This document shows, in pieces, positions 1 through 6,549 of a stretch of DNA of 11,262 nucleotides (position 1 is the first letter of the stretch; each line of letters opens with the position of its first letter). Where the stretch lies: the NCBI GenBank assembly GCA_036985875.1, contig BTQM01000026.1, positions 1 to 11,262 of the forward strand, read 5' to 3'. Source of the stretch: BTQM01 sp036985875 (lineage in GTDB: Bacteria > Patescibacteriota > Minisyncoccia > Phycocordibacterales > UBA1539). Under the pieces are notes generated by a model that made no database searches, was not told the DNA's origin, and saw nothing but the letters and a program-made list of their open reading frames with translations. The translations under genes were made by a program, and so were the position numbers.

Positions 1-477
1 TATCATGCTCCCCACTGGATCTTTTACGGGAAGCCTGATACCTATTGCCGCCGCCATCGGCTCCTCAACAATGTGCACCTCTCTTGCGCCCGCGTTTTTT
101 GTGGCATCATACACCGCTCTTGTTTCAACATTGGTTATTCCGGAGGGAACGCCCACCACAACTCTAGGGCTTACCACTTTCTTTGATATCTTCTGCGCTT
201 TGTTGATAAGGTACGACAGCATCTCTTCCGTTACTTCAAAATTTGAAATAACCCCGTCAATGAGGGGCCGTATGGCGGTAATGTGCGCGGGAGTGCGTCC
301 GATCATCTGCTTGGCATCGCCTCCGACGGCAACCACTCTTCCTGTTTTTTTGTTGACGGCGACCACGGAGGGCTCATTTATGACGATGCCGTGGTCCTTT
401 ATATATACGAGCGTATTGGAAGTGCCCAGATCAATGCCGATATCGCGCGAGAAAAGATTGTAAAATTTCTTTAACAT
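1..477 (-). CDS. mreB: MreB rod-shape protein, N-terminal part (cut by left edge)
   Basis: This is the first 159 residues of an actin-like MreB, the cytoplasmic filament that guides lateral cell-wall synthesis under the membrane. The translation opens MLKKFYNLFSRDIGIDLGTS, which carries the phosphate-1 loop (DIGIDLGTSNTLVY). It continues with NEPSVVAV, IRPLIDGVI and the canonical VEEPMAAAIG block at about residues 138-147. The gene runs off the left edge without a stop. The ATG overlaps the proS stop in the string TAATG, so translation is probably coupled to proS and both share one message. It is a paralog of the complete mreB at 5521-6534 and looks the more canonical of the two, because it keeps EEPMAAAIG. 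MreB identity is secure; which filament role it plays beside the second copy is unknown. Confidence 0.95.
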   Translation of the reverse strand, partial: MLKKFYNLFSRDIGIDLGTSNTLVYIKDHGIVINEPSVVAVNKKTGRVVAVGGDAKQMIGRTPAHITAIRPLIDGVISNFEVTEEMLSYLINKAQKISKKVVSPRVVVGVPSGITNVETRAVYDATKNAGAREVHIVEEPMAAAIGIRLPVKDPVGSMI

Positions 478-1730
478 TATCGTGCTTGTTTTATAAACTC
501 TTGCGCGGTTATAACATGCGCTTGCCTTTCCGCCCTTCTTTTCACTTCCACTCCACCGGCCGCGAGACTCTTCTTACTCACCACCGCGCGATACGGAAGG
601 CCTATGAGGTCGGCATCGGCGAATTTCTCACCCGCTGAGGCGGACTCCCTTTCATCATAGAGTACCTCAATACCATTTTTTTGCAACGCTTCGTAGAGGC
701 TCGTCGCGGCATTCTTCACCTCCTCCCCGCCGGAGAGTTCAAGCAAATGAACCTTGAAAGGAGCGATCGCTTCCGGCCATATTATCCCTTTCTCGTCTGA
801 GAGAACTTCTGCAACGGTACCCATCAGTCGTCCAAGCCCGATCCCGTAAGATCCCATCACCACTGGCCTGCGGCCTCCGTCTTCATCAAGATAGTGCAAA
901 CCAAGGGCTTCGGAATATTTAGTTCCAAGCGGAAAAATATTTCCGACCTCAATGGACTTCGCTTCCTCCAAAGCTGATTTGTCCAAGCCAAATTTCTTTA
1001 TATTCTCGTCGGTATACACCTCCTTGTTTATCGCAATGCCTTTCTGTTTGTCTATATAGATCACGTCTTCTCCCGCAGAGGAGAGTGTTTGGAATTCATC
1101 GGTCATACCGGTAGTAAACGCCCCGCCTGCGGCCACGGTACGGTACGTCAGAGTACCGATACCAACACGCTCAAAAATGTTTGTATATGCTCCCGCGCAC
1201 GCTTCATAAAACTCCTTGAACTCTTCTTCCGTCCTGCTAAATGAGTACAGATCTTTCATCAAAAATTCCCGCGCTCTTATAAGGCCGCTTTTTGCGCGTA
1301 GTTCATTGCGGAATTTTGTTTGAAATTGATAGACATACAGCGGCAGGTCTTTGTAAGAATCTATGTGTTGCGTCAAAAGTTTCACAAGGGGTTCTTCGTG
1401 GGTATTCGCCACTCCAAGCTCACCGCCATTTACAAGTTTTGTTTTAAACCAGTTGTCAACAACACTATCGTCCCACCGTCCACTTTTCTTCCATAATTCA
1501 GGATCTTGAAGCGTGGTAAGAAGCACCTCTTGCCCGCCAATGGCATTCATCTCCCCTCTGATAATGCGTTCAATATTTTTCAACACGCGCAATCCGAGCG
1601 GCAGAAAAGAGTACACGCCGGCCATTTCTTTATTGATAAATCCCCCCTTAATAAGGAGCTCCGCATTCTTTGAAACTTCATCGGCGGGAGTTTCTTTTCG
1701 GGTTTTAGTAAAGAGTTTTGATTGCAACAT
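477..1730 (-). CDS. proS: Prolyl-tRNA synthetase, short form without editing domain
   Basis: Class II aminoacyl-tRNA synthetase that charges tRNA-Pro with proline in the cytoplasm. The 417-residue product starts MLQSKLFTKTRKETPADEVS. It shows motif 1 around residues 38-60, the THEE segment at 110-113, motif 2 from FRNE (140-143) to LMKD, motif 3 GSYGIGLGR (293-301) and a C-terminal anticodon-binding domain from about 325. The E. coli enzyme is about 570 residues because an INS editing domain lies between motifs 2 and 3. Only about 70 residues occupy that place here, so the domain is absent, as in short alphaproteobacterial and mitochondrial forms. The frame stays open upstream to a TTG at 1805, but that lies inside the rseP terminator hairpin. 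The ATG at 1730 gives the family N-terminus and has AGGAG two bases upstream. It overlaps the downstream mreB start by one base. Confidence 0.96.
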   Translation of the reverse strand: MLQSKLFTKTRKETPADEVSKNAELLIKGGFINKEMAGVYSFLPLGLRVLKNIERIIRGEMNAIGGQEVLLTTLQDPELWKKSGRWDDSVVDNWFKTKLVNGGELGVANTHEEPLVKLLTQHIDSYKDLPLYVYQFQTKFRNELRAKSGLIRAREFLMKDLYSFSRTEEEFKEFYEACAGAYTNIFERVGIGTLTYRTVAAGGAFTTGMTDEFQTLSSAGEDVIYIDKQKGIAINKEVYTDENIKKFGLDKSALEEAKSIEVGNIFPLGTKYSEALGLHYLDEDGGRRPVVMGSYGIGLGRLMGTVAEVLSDEKGIIWPEAIAPFKVHLLELSGGEEVKNAATSLYEALQKNGIEVLYDERESASAGEKFADADLIGLPYRAVVSKKSLAAGGVEVKRRAERQAHVITAQEFIKQAR

Positions 1731-1737
1731 TGCTCCT

Positions 1738-1765
1738 ATCTTACACCAAGAGGTGTAAAACACAA
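1738..1765 (-). promoter_or_regulatory. Possible proS promoter
   Basis: On the minus strand TTGTGT (1765-1760), a 16-base spacer and TAAGAT (1743-1738) lie between the rseP terminator and proS. The -10 ends only 7 bases before the ATG, so transcription would begin at or next to the start codon. The match is modest. A promoter is expected here because a terminator lies directly upstream. Confidence 0.35.
1741..1758. repeat. Perfect 7-bp inverted repeat before proS
   Basis: The sequence ttacacc-aaga-ggtgtaa is a perfect inverted repeat with a 4-base loop. It overlaps the putative proS -10 and part of the spacer. It could be an operator for a dimeric repressor or a small hairpin at the 5' end of the message. 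No T-run follows, so it is not a terminator. Confidence 0.4.
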
Positions 1766-1788
1766 AACTCTGATTGGCGGGTGATTTT

Positions 1789-1822
1789 AAAAAATTCACG
1801 GTCAAGGCATGGCCTTGACCGT
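1789..1822 (-). terminator. Intrinsic terminator after rseP
   Basis: A perfect 11-bp stem (acggtcaaggc with gccttgaccgt, 3-base loop, 1798-1822) is followed on the minus strand by GAA and six T (1794-1789). It begins three bases after the rseP stop and should separate frr-rseP transcription from proS. Confidence 0.85.
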
Positions 1823-1825
1823 CCC

Positions 1826-2926
1826 TTATCCCGTTACGATCTTTAAAATATCACTATAGGTGATCACTACCATAAGGAAGATGAGGAGCGCGAAACCAAT
1901 GGCATTTGTCGTGTTGGCAACGGCGGGCTTGATGGGCGAACCTTTGATGACCTCAATAAGGAGAAAAAGGAGCCGTCCACCGTCAAGCGCCGGAAATGGC
2001 AGAAGGTTTATGATCGCCAAATTGATAGAAATAAGAGCGGTCAGGGAAAGAAGATATATAAAGCCGAACTGGCTCGCTTCGCCCACAATACTCACGATGC
2101 CAACCGGTCCTGCAATAGCAGAGAGGTCCGCACTCCCCGTAAAAATGCCGGCAATAAAACCCATGATACCGAGGAGTGTGGCTTGTGTCAGGGCGGCAGT
2201 CAGCTTGGCGCCCTCCCACAAAGCAAGGTGTGGGAGCAATCTTACTATACCGATCTCATCCATTGCAATTCCTATCGCCGGCTTATCAATGATCCCTTCT
2301 GTTGGAATCATAAACAATCTTTCCTCCGGCGCCTTTCCCCGCTTGAATGTGACGCCCACCTCAACACCACCAGAAGCAGAGATAAATTCCTGAACCTGCG
2401 GCGTGGTGGGGTTCAAAAGCTCCCGCTTTCCCTCGACAAGAGCGACGATCTTGTCCCCCGGTCGAAGCCCAGCCTCTTCGGCGGGAGAATCGGGCAAAAC
2501 ATTCGTGACAACGATTGAAACATCTCTTATAACAGCCCCTTTGGGAGCGGCGGCAACCGATGACGGAAGACCCGCCATAAACCCGGAGGAAATAAGTATC
2601 CACGCCAAAAGGACATTAAATACTACCCCGGCGGAAAGAACTGCGGCTTGAACGTATTTGGGCTTATTGACAAAGCTTCTGTGTGCATCGGGACCCGAGA
2701 TGGAATCGCAGTCGGGAGTCTCGCCGAAGATCTTTACAAAACCGCCTACAGGAAAAAGGTTCAGTGAGTATTTTGTTTCTCCGATCTTTTTACTAAAAAG
2801 TTTCGGCGGAAACCCTATGCCAAATTCGTCCACCTTGATACCAGAGCGTTTTGCAACAATAAAATGCCCAAACTCGTGGGCAAGGATCAGGAGAGCGAGA
2901 ATAACAATGAATAAAAGAATGCTCAT
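1826..2926 (-). CDS. rseP: RseP-type site-2 membrane metalloprotease
   Basis: Intramembrane zinc protease of the M50/site-2 family, which cuts membrane-anchored regulators or signal-peptide remnants within the bilayer. The 366-residue protein has an N-terminal membrane segment with the zinc motif HEFGH at 17-21. Next comes the NLFPVGGFVKIFGE region (about 56-69), then a second membrane helix near 93-115. One PDZ domain spans about 138-205 (DSPAEEAGLRPGDKI). A C-terminal membrane segment carries the third zinc ligand motif LDGG (314-317), and a last helix lies near 342-358. All catalytic elements are intact. E. coli RseP is about 450 residues with two PDZ domains; this one has a single PDZ, as in many Gram-positive homologs. 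It follows frr after 19 bases, without a clear Shine-Dalgarno. Natural substrates cannot be read from the sequence. Confidence 0.95.
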   Translation of the reverse strand: MSILLFIVILALLILAHEFGHFIVAKRSGIKVDEFGIGFPPKLFSKKIGETKYSLNLFPVGGFVKIFGETPDCDSISGPDAHRSFVNKPKYVQAAVLSAGVVFNVLLAWILISSGFMAGLPSSVAAAPKGAVIRDVSIVVTNVLPDSPAEEAGLRPGDKIVALVEGKRELLNPTTPQVQEFISASGGVEVGVTFKRGKAPEERLFMIPTEGIIDKPAIGIAMDEIGIVRLLPHLALWEGAKLTAALTQATLLGIMGFIAGIFTGSADLSAIAGPVGIVSIVGEASQFGFIYLLSLTALISINLAIINLLPFPALDGGRLLFLLIEVIKGSPIKPAVANTTNAIGFALLIFLMVVITYSDILKIVTG

Positions 2927-2945
2927 ATATGCTGTGGACTACTTG

Positions 2946-3497
2946 CTAGTTCATAATTTCTTTTTCTTTCCTTTCCGCCATTTCCTCAAGTTTCTTATTC
3001 ACTTTGTCCACGATATCCTGAAGCTCATCTTTGAGGCGAAACTTGTCATCTTCGGAAAGTTCTCCTTCCCGCTCTTTCTCTTGAATGTCGCTCCACACTT
3101 TCTCCCTCTCCGCCCGCACGGAAACTCGTGCGTCTTCCAGTTTCTCCTTGGATACCTTCACGAACAACGCTCTCCGTTCCGTGGTAAGCTCGGGAAAAAA
3201 CACACGGAGTCCCGCATCATCCACAGAAACCGAGACACCGAGGTCGGCGACATCTATCGCTTTTTCGATCTCCTTCATCTGCGTCTTGTCCCATGGCGCT
3301 ATCCGCAGAGTGCGTGGGTCCTCCGTCGTGATGGAGGCAACATGGCTTACGGCAACCTTTGCTCCATAAGAGTCAACCGCCACACCGTCCAAAAGAGAGG
3401 GGGTTGCTCTTCCCGTATGGATCCCCGAGAGTTCCTTTTCAAACCACCTCTCAATCTCACATATTTTGTTTTTCGTTCCCGAAAAGTCGTATGACAT
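2946..3497 (-). CDS. frr: Ribosome recycling factor
   Basis: Cytoplasmic factor that, with EF-G, splits the post-termination ribosome so the subunits can be reused. The 183-residue length matches the usual 185 or so. The product shows the typical opening (MSYDFSGTKNKICEIERWFE), the signature TGRATPSLLDG (28-38), the TTEDPRTLRIAPWD segment of the small domain and a charged C-terminal helix. The ATG at 3497 has no Shine-Dalgarno, and the leader reads AACAAC just before it. It is the first gene of an frr-rseP unit. In many bacteria uppS, cdsA and dxr lie between these two genes; here they are missing. Confidence 0.96.
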   Translation of the reverse strand: MSYDFSGTKNKICEIERWFEKELSGIHTGRATPSLLDGVAVDSYGAKVAVSHVASITTEDPRTLRIAPWDKTQMKEIEKAIDVADLGVSVSVDDAGLRVFFPELTTERRALFVKVSKEKLEDARVSVRAEREKVWSDIQEKEREGELSEDDKFRLKDELQDIVDKVNKKLEEMAERKEKEIMN

Positions 3498-3531
3498 GTT
3501 GTTGATCGATAATTGTAAATTCGTAGTGAGT

Positions 3532-3560
3532 AGTATAGCAAATTTTTAGCGAGTGTTCTA
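3532..3560 (-). promoter_or_regulatory. Promoter of frr-rseP
   Basis: On the minus strand an extended -10, TGC-TATACT (-10 hexamer 3537-3532), lies 17 bases downstream of a weak -35 TAGAAC (3560-3555). Transcription would start near 3525, giving a leader of about 28 nt before the frr ATG. It sits directly downstream of the terminator at 3592-3616, as expected for a new unit. Confidence 0.6.
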
Positions 3561-3591
3561 TTTTTCTGTGGCACTCCCCGCTCGCCATAAC

Positions 3592-3616
3592 AAAAAGTCC
3601 CACCAAAAGCGGGACT
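3592..3616 (-). terminator. Intrinsic terminator after the secreted-protein gene
   Basis: On the minus strand AGTCCCGC pairs with GGTGGGACT across a short TTTT-rich loop (8 bp including one G-T pair). A run of T (3596-3592) follows. It lies about 54 bases after the stop of the gene at 3670-4467. Confidence 0.75.
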
Positions 3617-3669
3617 GGGAAAATTTCTCCAAAGACATGCGGGTAAAAATCGATCCACTAGCTGGCGGA

Positions 3670-4467
3670 TCAAAGCCCCCAAGCGGAAGGCAAACCGAAA
3701 TTGGAATCGCGGTAATCGCTCCCAAAGCGGTTGACATCCAGACCGTCGGAGTCAAAGAAACCAACAATCACACGAACGCCACCCGAATCCACGGACGAAG
3801 TTCTGACATATATATCGGAGAAGAGGCGGATATTCCGTATTTCATAATAAGTGGTCATAAACCACACCACCTCGGCAACATTCGGCACCCGCTCTTGTGC
3901 GGATAGAAGCATCTTCTGCTCATTCCAAGTTTTCATCGGTGAACCCGGAACCGGTACTTTCCTAATAATGAGCCACCTGGTCTTAGCTGTGTTCTTGCGG
4001 GAAAACAGCTCAGATTTTTCCGCATACCATCCACCTGTCTTTGCAGAGAAAAGCGTGGGCTTTACCCTGTGTATGTCCAGAAGCGACATCGGCTTTGGCG
4101 GACCCGCCACAAGGGTATAGTCATTCTCTTTCAACCACCGCAGAAGTCTCTCCGAAGGTAGCGTACGGACGAATTGTTTTAGCTGCCCTTCTGTATATGT
4201 AAGTCCGCGGATGCTTGCAATCTCCTTAGGAGTAATGAGATCATCCCCAAGGATGCGGCGAGCGGATGCGTAACGCGGGATCTCGCTTCCGTGCAGGAAT
4301 ATATGTAAACGTTTCCGTGTTATCTGCTCGGTCCTGATCTGTTTGAAAAACTCCTCGAGCTGGAGAGGAGTTGGTGCTTGAGGCGACCATTCATCGTCGG
4401 CAGACATTGTACCAGTGGAAAATCCTAGAAACAGCGATGTTGCCAGAATAATGCTGAATTTTCTCAT
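3670..4467 (-). CDS. Secreted protein of unknown function
   Basis: The 265-residue product starts with a signal peptide (MRKFSIILATSLFLGFSTGTMSA, likely cut before DDEW), so it is probably exported. No named domain is recognised. The N-terminal half looks helical and charged (QLEEFFKQIRTEQITRKRL). The C-terminal half has a well-formed core: RWLIIRKVPVPGSPMKTW, then VPNVAEVVWFMTTYYE, YVRTSS and GFFDSDGLDV (236-245). I have an impression that this core recurs in hypothetical proteins of Parcubacteria-type genomes, but this is memory and unchecked. The start is well supported: GAGGGA lies seven bases upstream of the ATG. It has its own promoter and terminator, so it is likely a single-gene unit. 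No catalytic motif or lipobox cysteine is visible. Confidence 0.85.
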   Translation of the reverse strand: MRKFSIILATSLFLGFSTGTMSADDEWSPQAPTPLQLEEFFKQIRTEQITRKRLHIFLHGSEIPRYASARRILGDDLITPKEIASIRGLTYTEGQLKQFVRTLPSERLLRWLKENDYTLVAGPPKPMSLLDIHRVKPTLFSAKTGGWYAEKSELFSRKNTAKTRWLIIRKVPVPGSPMKTWNEQKMLLSAQERVPNVAEVVWFMTTYYEIRNIRLFSDIYVRTSSVDSGGVRVIVGFFDSDGLDVNRFGSDYRDSNFGLPSAWGL

Positions 4468-4488
4468 TACTCATTCCCTCTTGTTTGG

Positions 4489-4516
4489 ATTATCTGAATT
4501 GAATCACTCCTGTTAA
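4489..4516 (-). promoter_or_regulatory. Promoter of the secreted-protein gene
   Basis: On the minus strand TTAACA (4516-4511, five of six consensus matches), a 16-base spacer and GATAAT (4494-4489, five of six) are followed by a short leader holding the GAGGGA ribosome-binding site (4480-4475). The rest of the 4468-4589 gap shows no gene and no convincing terminator after the clamp-loader gene. Confidence 0.6.
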
Positions 4517-4589
4517 ACAGCTTGCTTCACAAGTGCTGAATATCAAAGGACCAAATCTCTGGTAATAAGAGCACACTATGTGATTGAAA

Positions 4590-5297
4590 TCAATTCCGCT
4601 TGGACATATGCTCCGGCACCACCATCGCAATATGCTCTAGGATCATTTTTACAGAAGGCGCCCGTCCGCGCAAATATCCCCTGCATTTGAGTATCTCCTC
4701 CAAAACATTAGATGTCCGACATCTAATGTTTTGTAGTCGTTCGTGTAGAATCGCTTCCAAGGCATTGAGGAATGAAATGGCTTTGTTTTTGTCTTTGGCA
4801 TCAATAATGTTTTTCACGAGCGATAGTCGCGCCACTTTCTCGCTTTTTAAAAAGTCTTTCGCCAGATCTTCACTCTCCCTATCTGGAGCGGTGCCCTGCA
4901 ATTGTGCAATTGTAAAAAGCCGCGAGCGAAGGGTCGGCAAAAGCGCGTCCGCGTGCGGAGTAATGATAAAAAAATGTGTCCCTTTCACCGGCTCTTCAAA
5001 CGCTTTCAAAAGCGCGTTTTGCGCCTCCGTGGTAAAAAAATTGACGCTCACAACAAAAATTTTCCTCTCCCCCGCCACCGGTTTGCGCGACTGCATCTCT
5101 TTGAGCTCCCTGCTCTCACCGATCCCGAATGTGTCAAACTCCCCATGCCAAAAATCGGGGTTGCCCTTCACAGGAAACTCAAGTACACTCTCCAGCATTT
5201 CGTACAACTCGGGCAACACACACTCCTTGTCCCCTTCAATGAGATACGCGTGGTGGAGAGAACCCGTTTTTTTATATGCATCAATGATAGATCTCAT
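4590..5297 (-). CDS. holB: DNA polymerase III delta-prime-like clamp-loader subunit
   Basis: Probable delta-prime subunit of the clamp loader, a rigid partner that helps open and load the sliding clamp. The 235-residue protein begins MRSIIDAYKKTGSLHHAYLIEG, matching the LHHAYLF opening of delta-prime. It also has FFTTEAQNALLKAFEEP (87-103), a strand FFIITPHADALLPTLRSR with the SRC-like LRSR at 123-126, and a helical C-terminus. There is no Walker A (the place holds EGDKECVLPE) and no zinc cysteines. Delta-prime proteins often cannot hydrolyse ATP, so this fits the family. It is shorter than the roughly 300-330 residues common elsewhere. Residues 189-199 are encoded exactly by a 33-nt perfect inverted repeat. 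GGGGGT lies five bases before the ATG. The symbol is assigned by family resemblance. Confidence 0.82.
   Translation of the reverse strand: MRSIIDAYKKTGSLHHAYLIEGDKECVLPELYEMLESVLEFPVKGNPDFWHGEFDTFGIGESRELKEMQSRKPVAGERKIFVVSVNFFTTEAQNALLKAFEEPVKGTHFFIITPHADALLPTLRSRLFTIAQLQGTAPDRESEDLAKDFLKSEKVARLSLVKNIIDAKDKNKAISFLNALEAILHERLQNIRCRTSNVLEEILKCRGYLRGRAPSVKMILEHIAMVVPEHMSKRN
4701..4733. repeat. Perfect 33-nt inverted repeat inside the clamp-loader gene
   Basis: The arms caaaacattagatgt (4701-4715) and acatctaatgttttg (4719-4733) are perfect reverse complements, 15 nt each, around a 3-nt centre ccg. The element coincides exactly with codons 189 to 199 of the gene and encodes QNIRCRTSNVL. Chance formation of a 15-bp perfect stem is very unlikely. 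Its 33-nt length, divisible by three, would let it insert without breaking the frame. Confidence 0.85.
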
Positions 5298-5316
5298 AAC
5301 GTACCCCCATCATAAC

Positions 5317-5340
5317 AAAAAACCGCCCGTAGCGCAGGCG
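5317..5340 (-). terminator. Intrinsic terminator after mreB
   Basis: On the minus strand CGCCTG pairs with CGGGCG around a CGCTA loop (6 bp, one T-G pair, 5340-5324), followed by G and six T (5322-5317). It lies 177 bases after the mreB stop and just before the clamp-loader gene, so it probably ends the murA-mreB message. Confidence 0.7.
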
Positions 5341-5402
5341 ATCAAATTAATTACAAAACAAACAAGGGACAATTTGAGGAGTCGAGGAAAAAATCTTTAA
5401 GA

Positions 5403-5526
5403 CGTTAGTTTTGTTTTTGAGTACAGTTCAAGAAAAAAGGGAGTGAGCGACTGAGCCGTACGAGTAGTACGGTGAAGGAGCTCGCAATACTTTTGACGCA
5501 GAAATGTGCCAAAAACAAAACTAACG
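5403..5526. repeat. 124-nt element bounded by 17-nt inverted repeats
   Basis: The arm cgttagttttgtttttg (5403-5419) is perfectly repeated in inverse orientation at 5510-5526. It encloses 90 bases containing a smaller hairpin ccgtac-gagta-gtacgg (5456-5472). The right arm covers the last codon and stop of mreB. The interior has no credible gene. No flanking target-site duplication is visible. It could be a MITE-like insertion, a structured 3' untranslated region or a large terminator structure. Together with 5298-5402 this is the whole noncoding gap. Confidence 0.7.
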
Positions 5527-6534
5527 CTTGGCGATGATGGATTTCTTGTAGGTGTCTAGGTGCTCCAACGCAACACCCGTTCCTTTCGCGACACAATAGA
5601 GAGCATCATCCGCAAGCATCGCCTTTACTCCCGTTCTTCTATACACAAGTTCGGGCAGATTCCTTAGTTGGGAAGACCCGCCGGTCATGATGATCCCCTG
5701 ATCAATGATGTCCGCCGAGAGTTCCGGCGGGGTCTCTTGCAGGACATCCTTGATCGCTTTTATCATCTCGCGAAGCTCTTTATCTATCGCCTGCACTATC
5801 TCATTTGTAGATACTTGTGCGCTGCGCGGGAGCCCGGCAATAAAATCCCTGCCTTTGATGGTCATGGAAAGTTCTTCTTCCATTGACACGGCCGAGCCGA
5901 TCTTTATCTTGATCATTTCGGCTGTTCTATCTCCTATGGCAAGATTGAATGTCTTTTTGATATAGTCGGCGATCGCGTGGTCAATCCTGTTACCGGCACA
6001 CTTCACCGACGTTGAAGCAACAATACCCCCCAGCGATATCACTGCCACGTCTATCGTCCCTCCCCCTACATCCACGATCATATGCCCGCGCGCTTCGTGG
6101 ATCGGGATACCCGCTCCAATCGCGGCGAGTATCGGCTCTTTCACAACATACGCGCTTTTTGCTCCCGCTTTCATTGTCGCCTCTATTACAGCCCTTCGCT
6201 CCGTTGAAGAAACACCAGCCGGCACCGACACCATAACCTCGGGCTTGAAGAGATTCCATTGCTTAAGCGCTTTGCCGATATAGTAGCGCAACATCGCTTC
6301 CGTCACGCGGTAATCGGCGATCACACCATCTTTCATAGGACGATACGCAACGATGCTGTCTGGCGTCTTCCCTATCATCTCTTTCGCTTCAAGCCCTATC
6401 GCGAGGATCTTGTTGTCCTGTTCTGAAACCGCCACAACGGAGGGTTCGTTGAGCACCACCCCTTTACCCGGCAGATACACCAGAATATTGGCAGTCCCAA
6501 GATCAATGCCAAGTTTTTTTGAAAAAAGTCCCAT
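5521..6534 (-). CDS. mreB: MreB-like rod-shape protein, complete copy
   Basis: A complete 337-residue bacterial actin, the same length as B. subtilis MreB. It carries phosphate-1 LGIDLGTAN (8-16), the RPMKDGVIADY segment (65-75), phosphate-2 IVDVGGGTIDVAV (153-165) and the adenosine motif GIIMTGGSSQLRNLP (280-294). It departs from the consensus at two usually conserved places: VKEPILAAIG replaces EEPMAAAIG (131-140), and CAGNRIDHAI replaces the common GGDxxDxAI (179-188). This suggests a divergent paralog of the copy at the left edge. A TTG two codons upstream extends the frame, but ATG at 6534 gives the usual MGLFSKKLGIDLG opening. No clear Shine-Dalgarno is present. It follows murA by 15 bases in one operon, linking filament and peptidoglycan precursor synthesis. 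Confidence 0.95.
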   Translation of the reverse strand: MGLFSKKLGIDLGTANILVYLPGKGVVLNEPSVVAVSEQDNKILAIGLEAKEMIGKTPDSIVAYRPMKDGVIADYRVTEAMLRYYIGKALKQWNLFKPEVMVSVPAGVSSTERRAVIEATMKAGAKSAYVVKEPILAAIGAGIPIHEARGHMIVDVGGGTIDVAVISLGGIVASTSVKCAGNRIDHAIADYIKKTFNLAIGDRTAEMIKIKIGSAVSMEEELSMTIKGRDFIAGLPRSAQVSTNEIVQAIDKELREMIKAIKDVLQETPPELSADIIDQGIIMTGGSSQLRNLPELVYRRTGVKAMLADDALYCVAKGTGVALEHLDTYKKSIIAKR

Positions 6535-6549
6535 GATCAATATATGTCT

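Noticed and set aside
2658..3494. A 278-codon plus-strand open frame opposite frr and rseP
   Set aside because: It lies antisense to two well-conserved genes, and its product has no coherent domain. It is a shadow of their codon bias.
4520..4550. Interrupted hairpin in the gap upstream of the secreted-protein gene
   Set aside because: The stem needs a two-base bulge with 3- and 4-bp arms and has no T-run; not convincing as terminator or operator.
4600..5400. A 266-codon plus-strand frame opposite the clamp-loader gene
   Set aside because: The minus strand carries recognisable delta-prime motifs. The plus-strand product has none and reads through the terminator region.
5405..5596. A 63-codon minus-strand frame through the 124-nt inverted-repeat element
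   Set aside because: It begins inside mreB in another frame and runs through structured noncoding sequence; no ribosome-binding site or conserved pattern.
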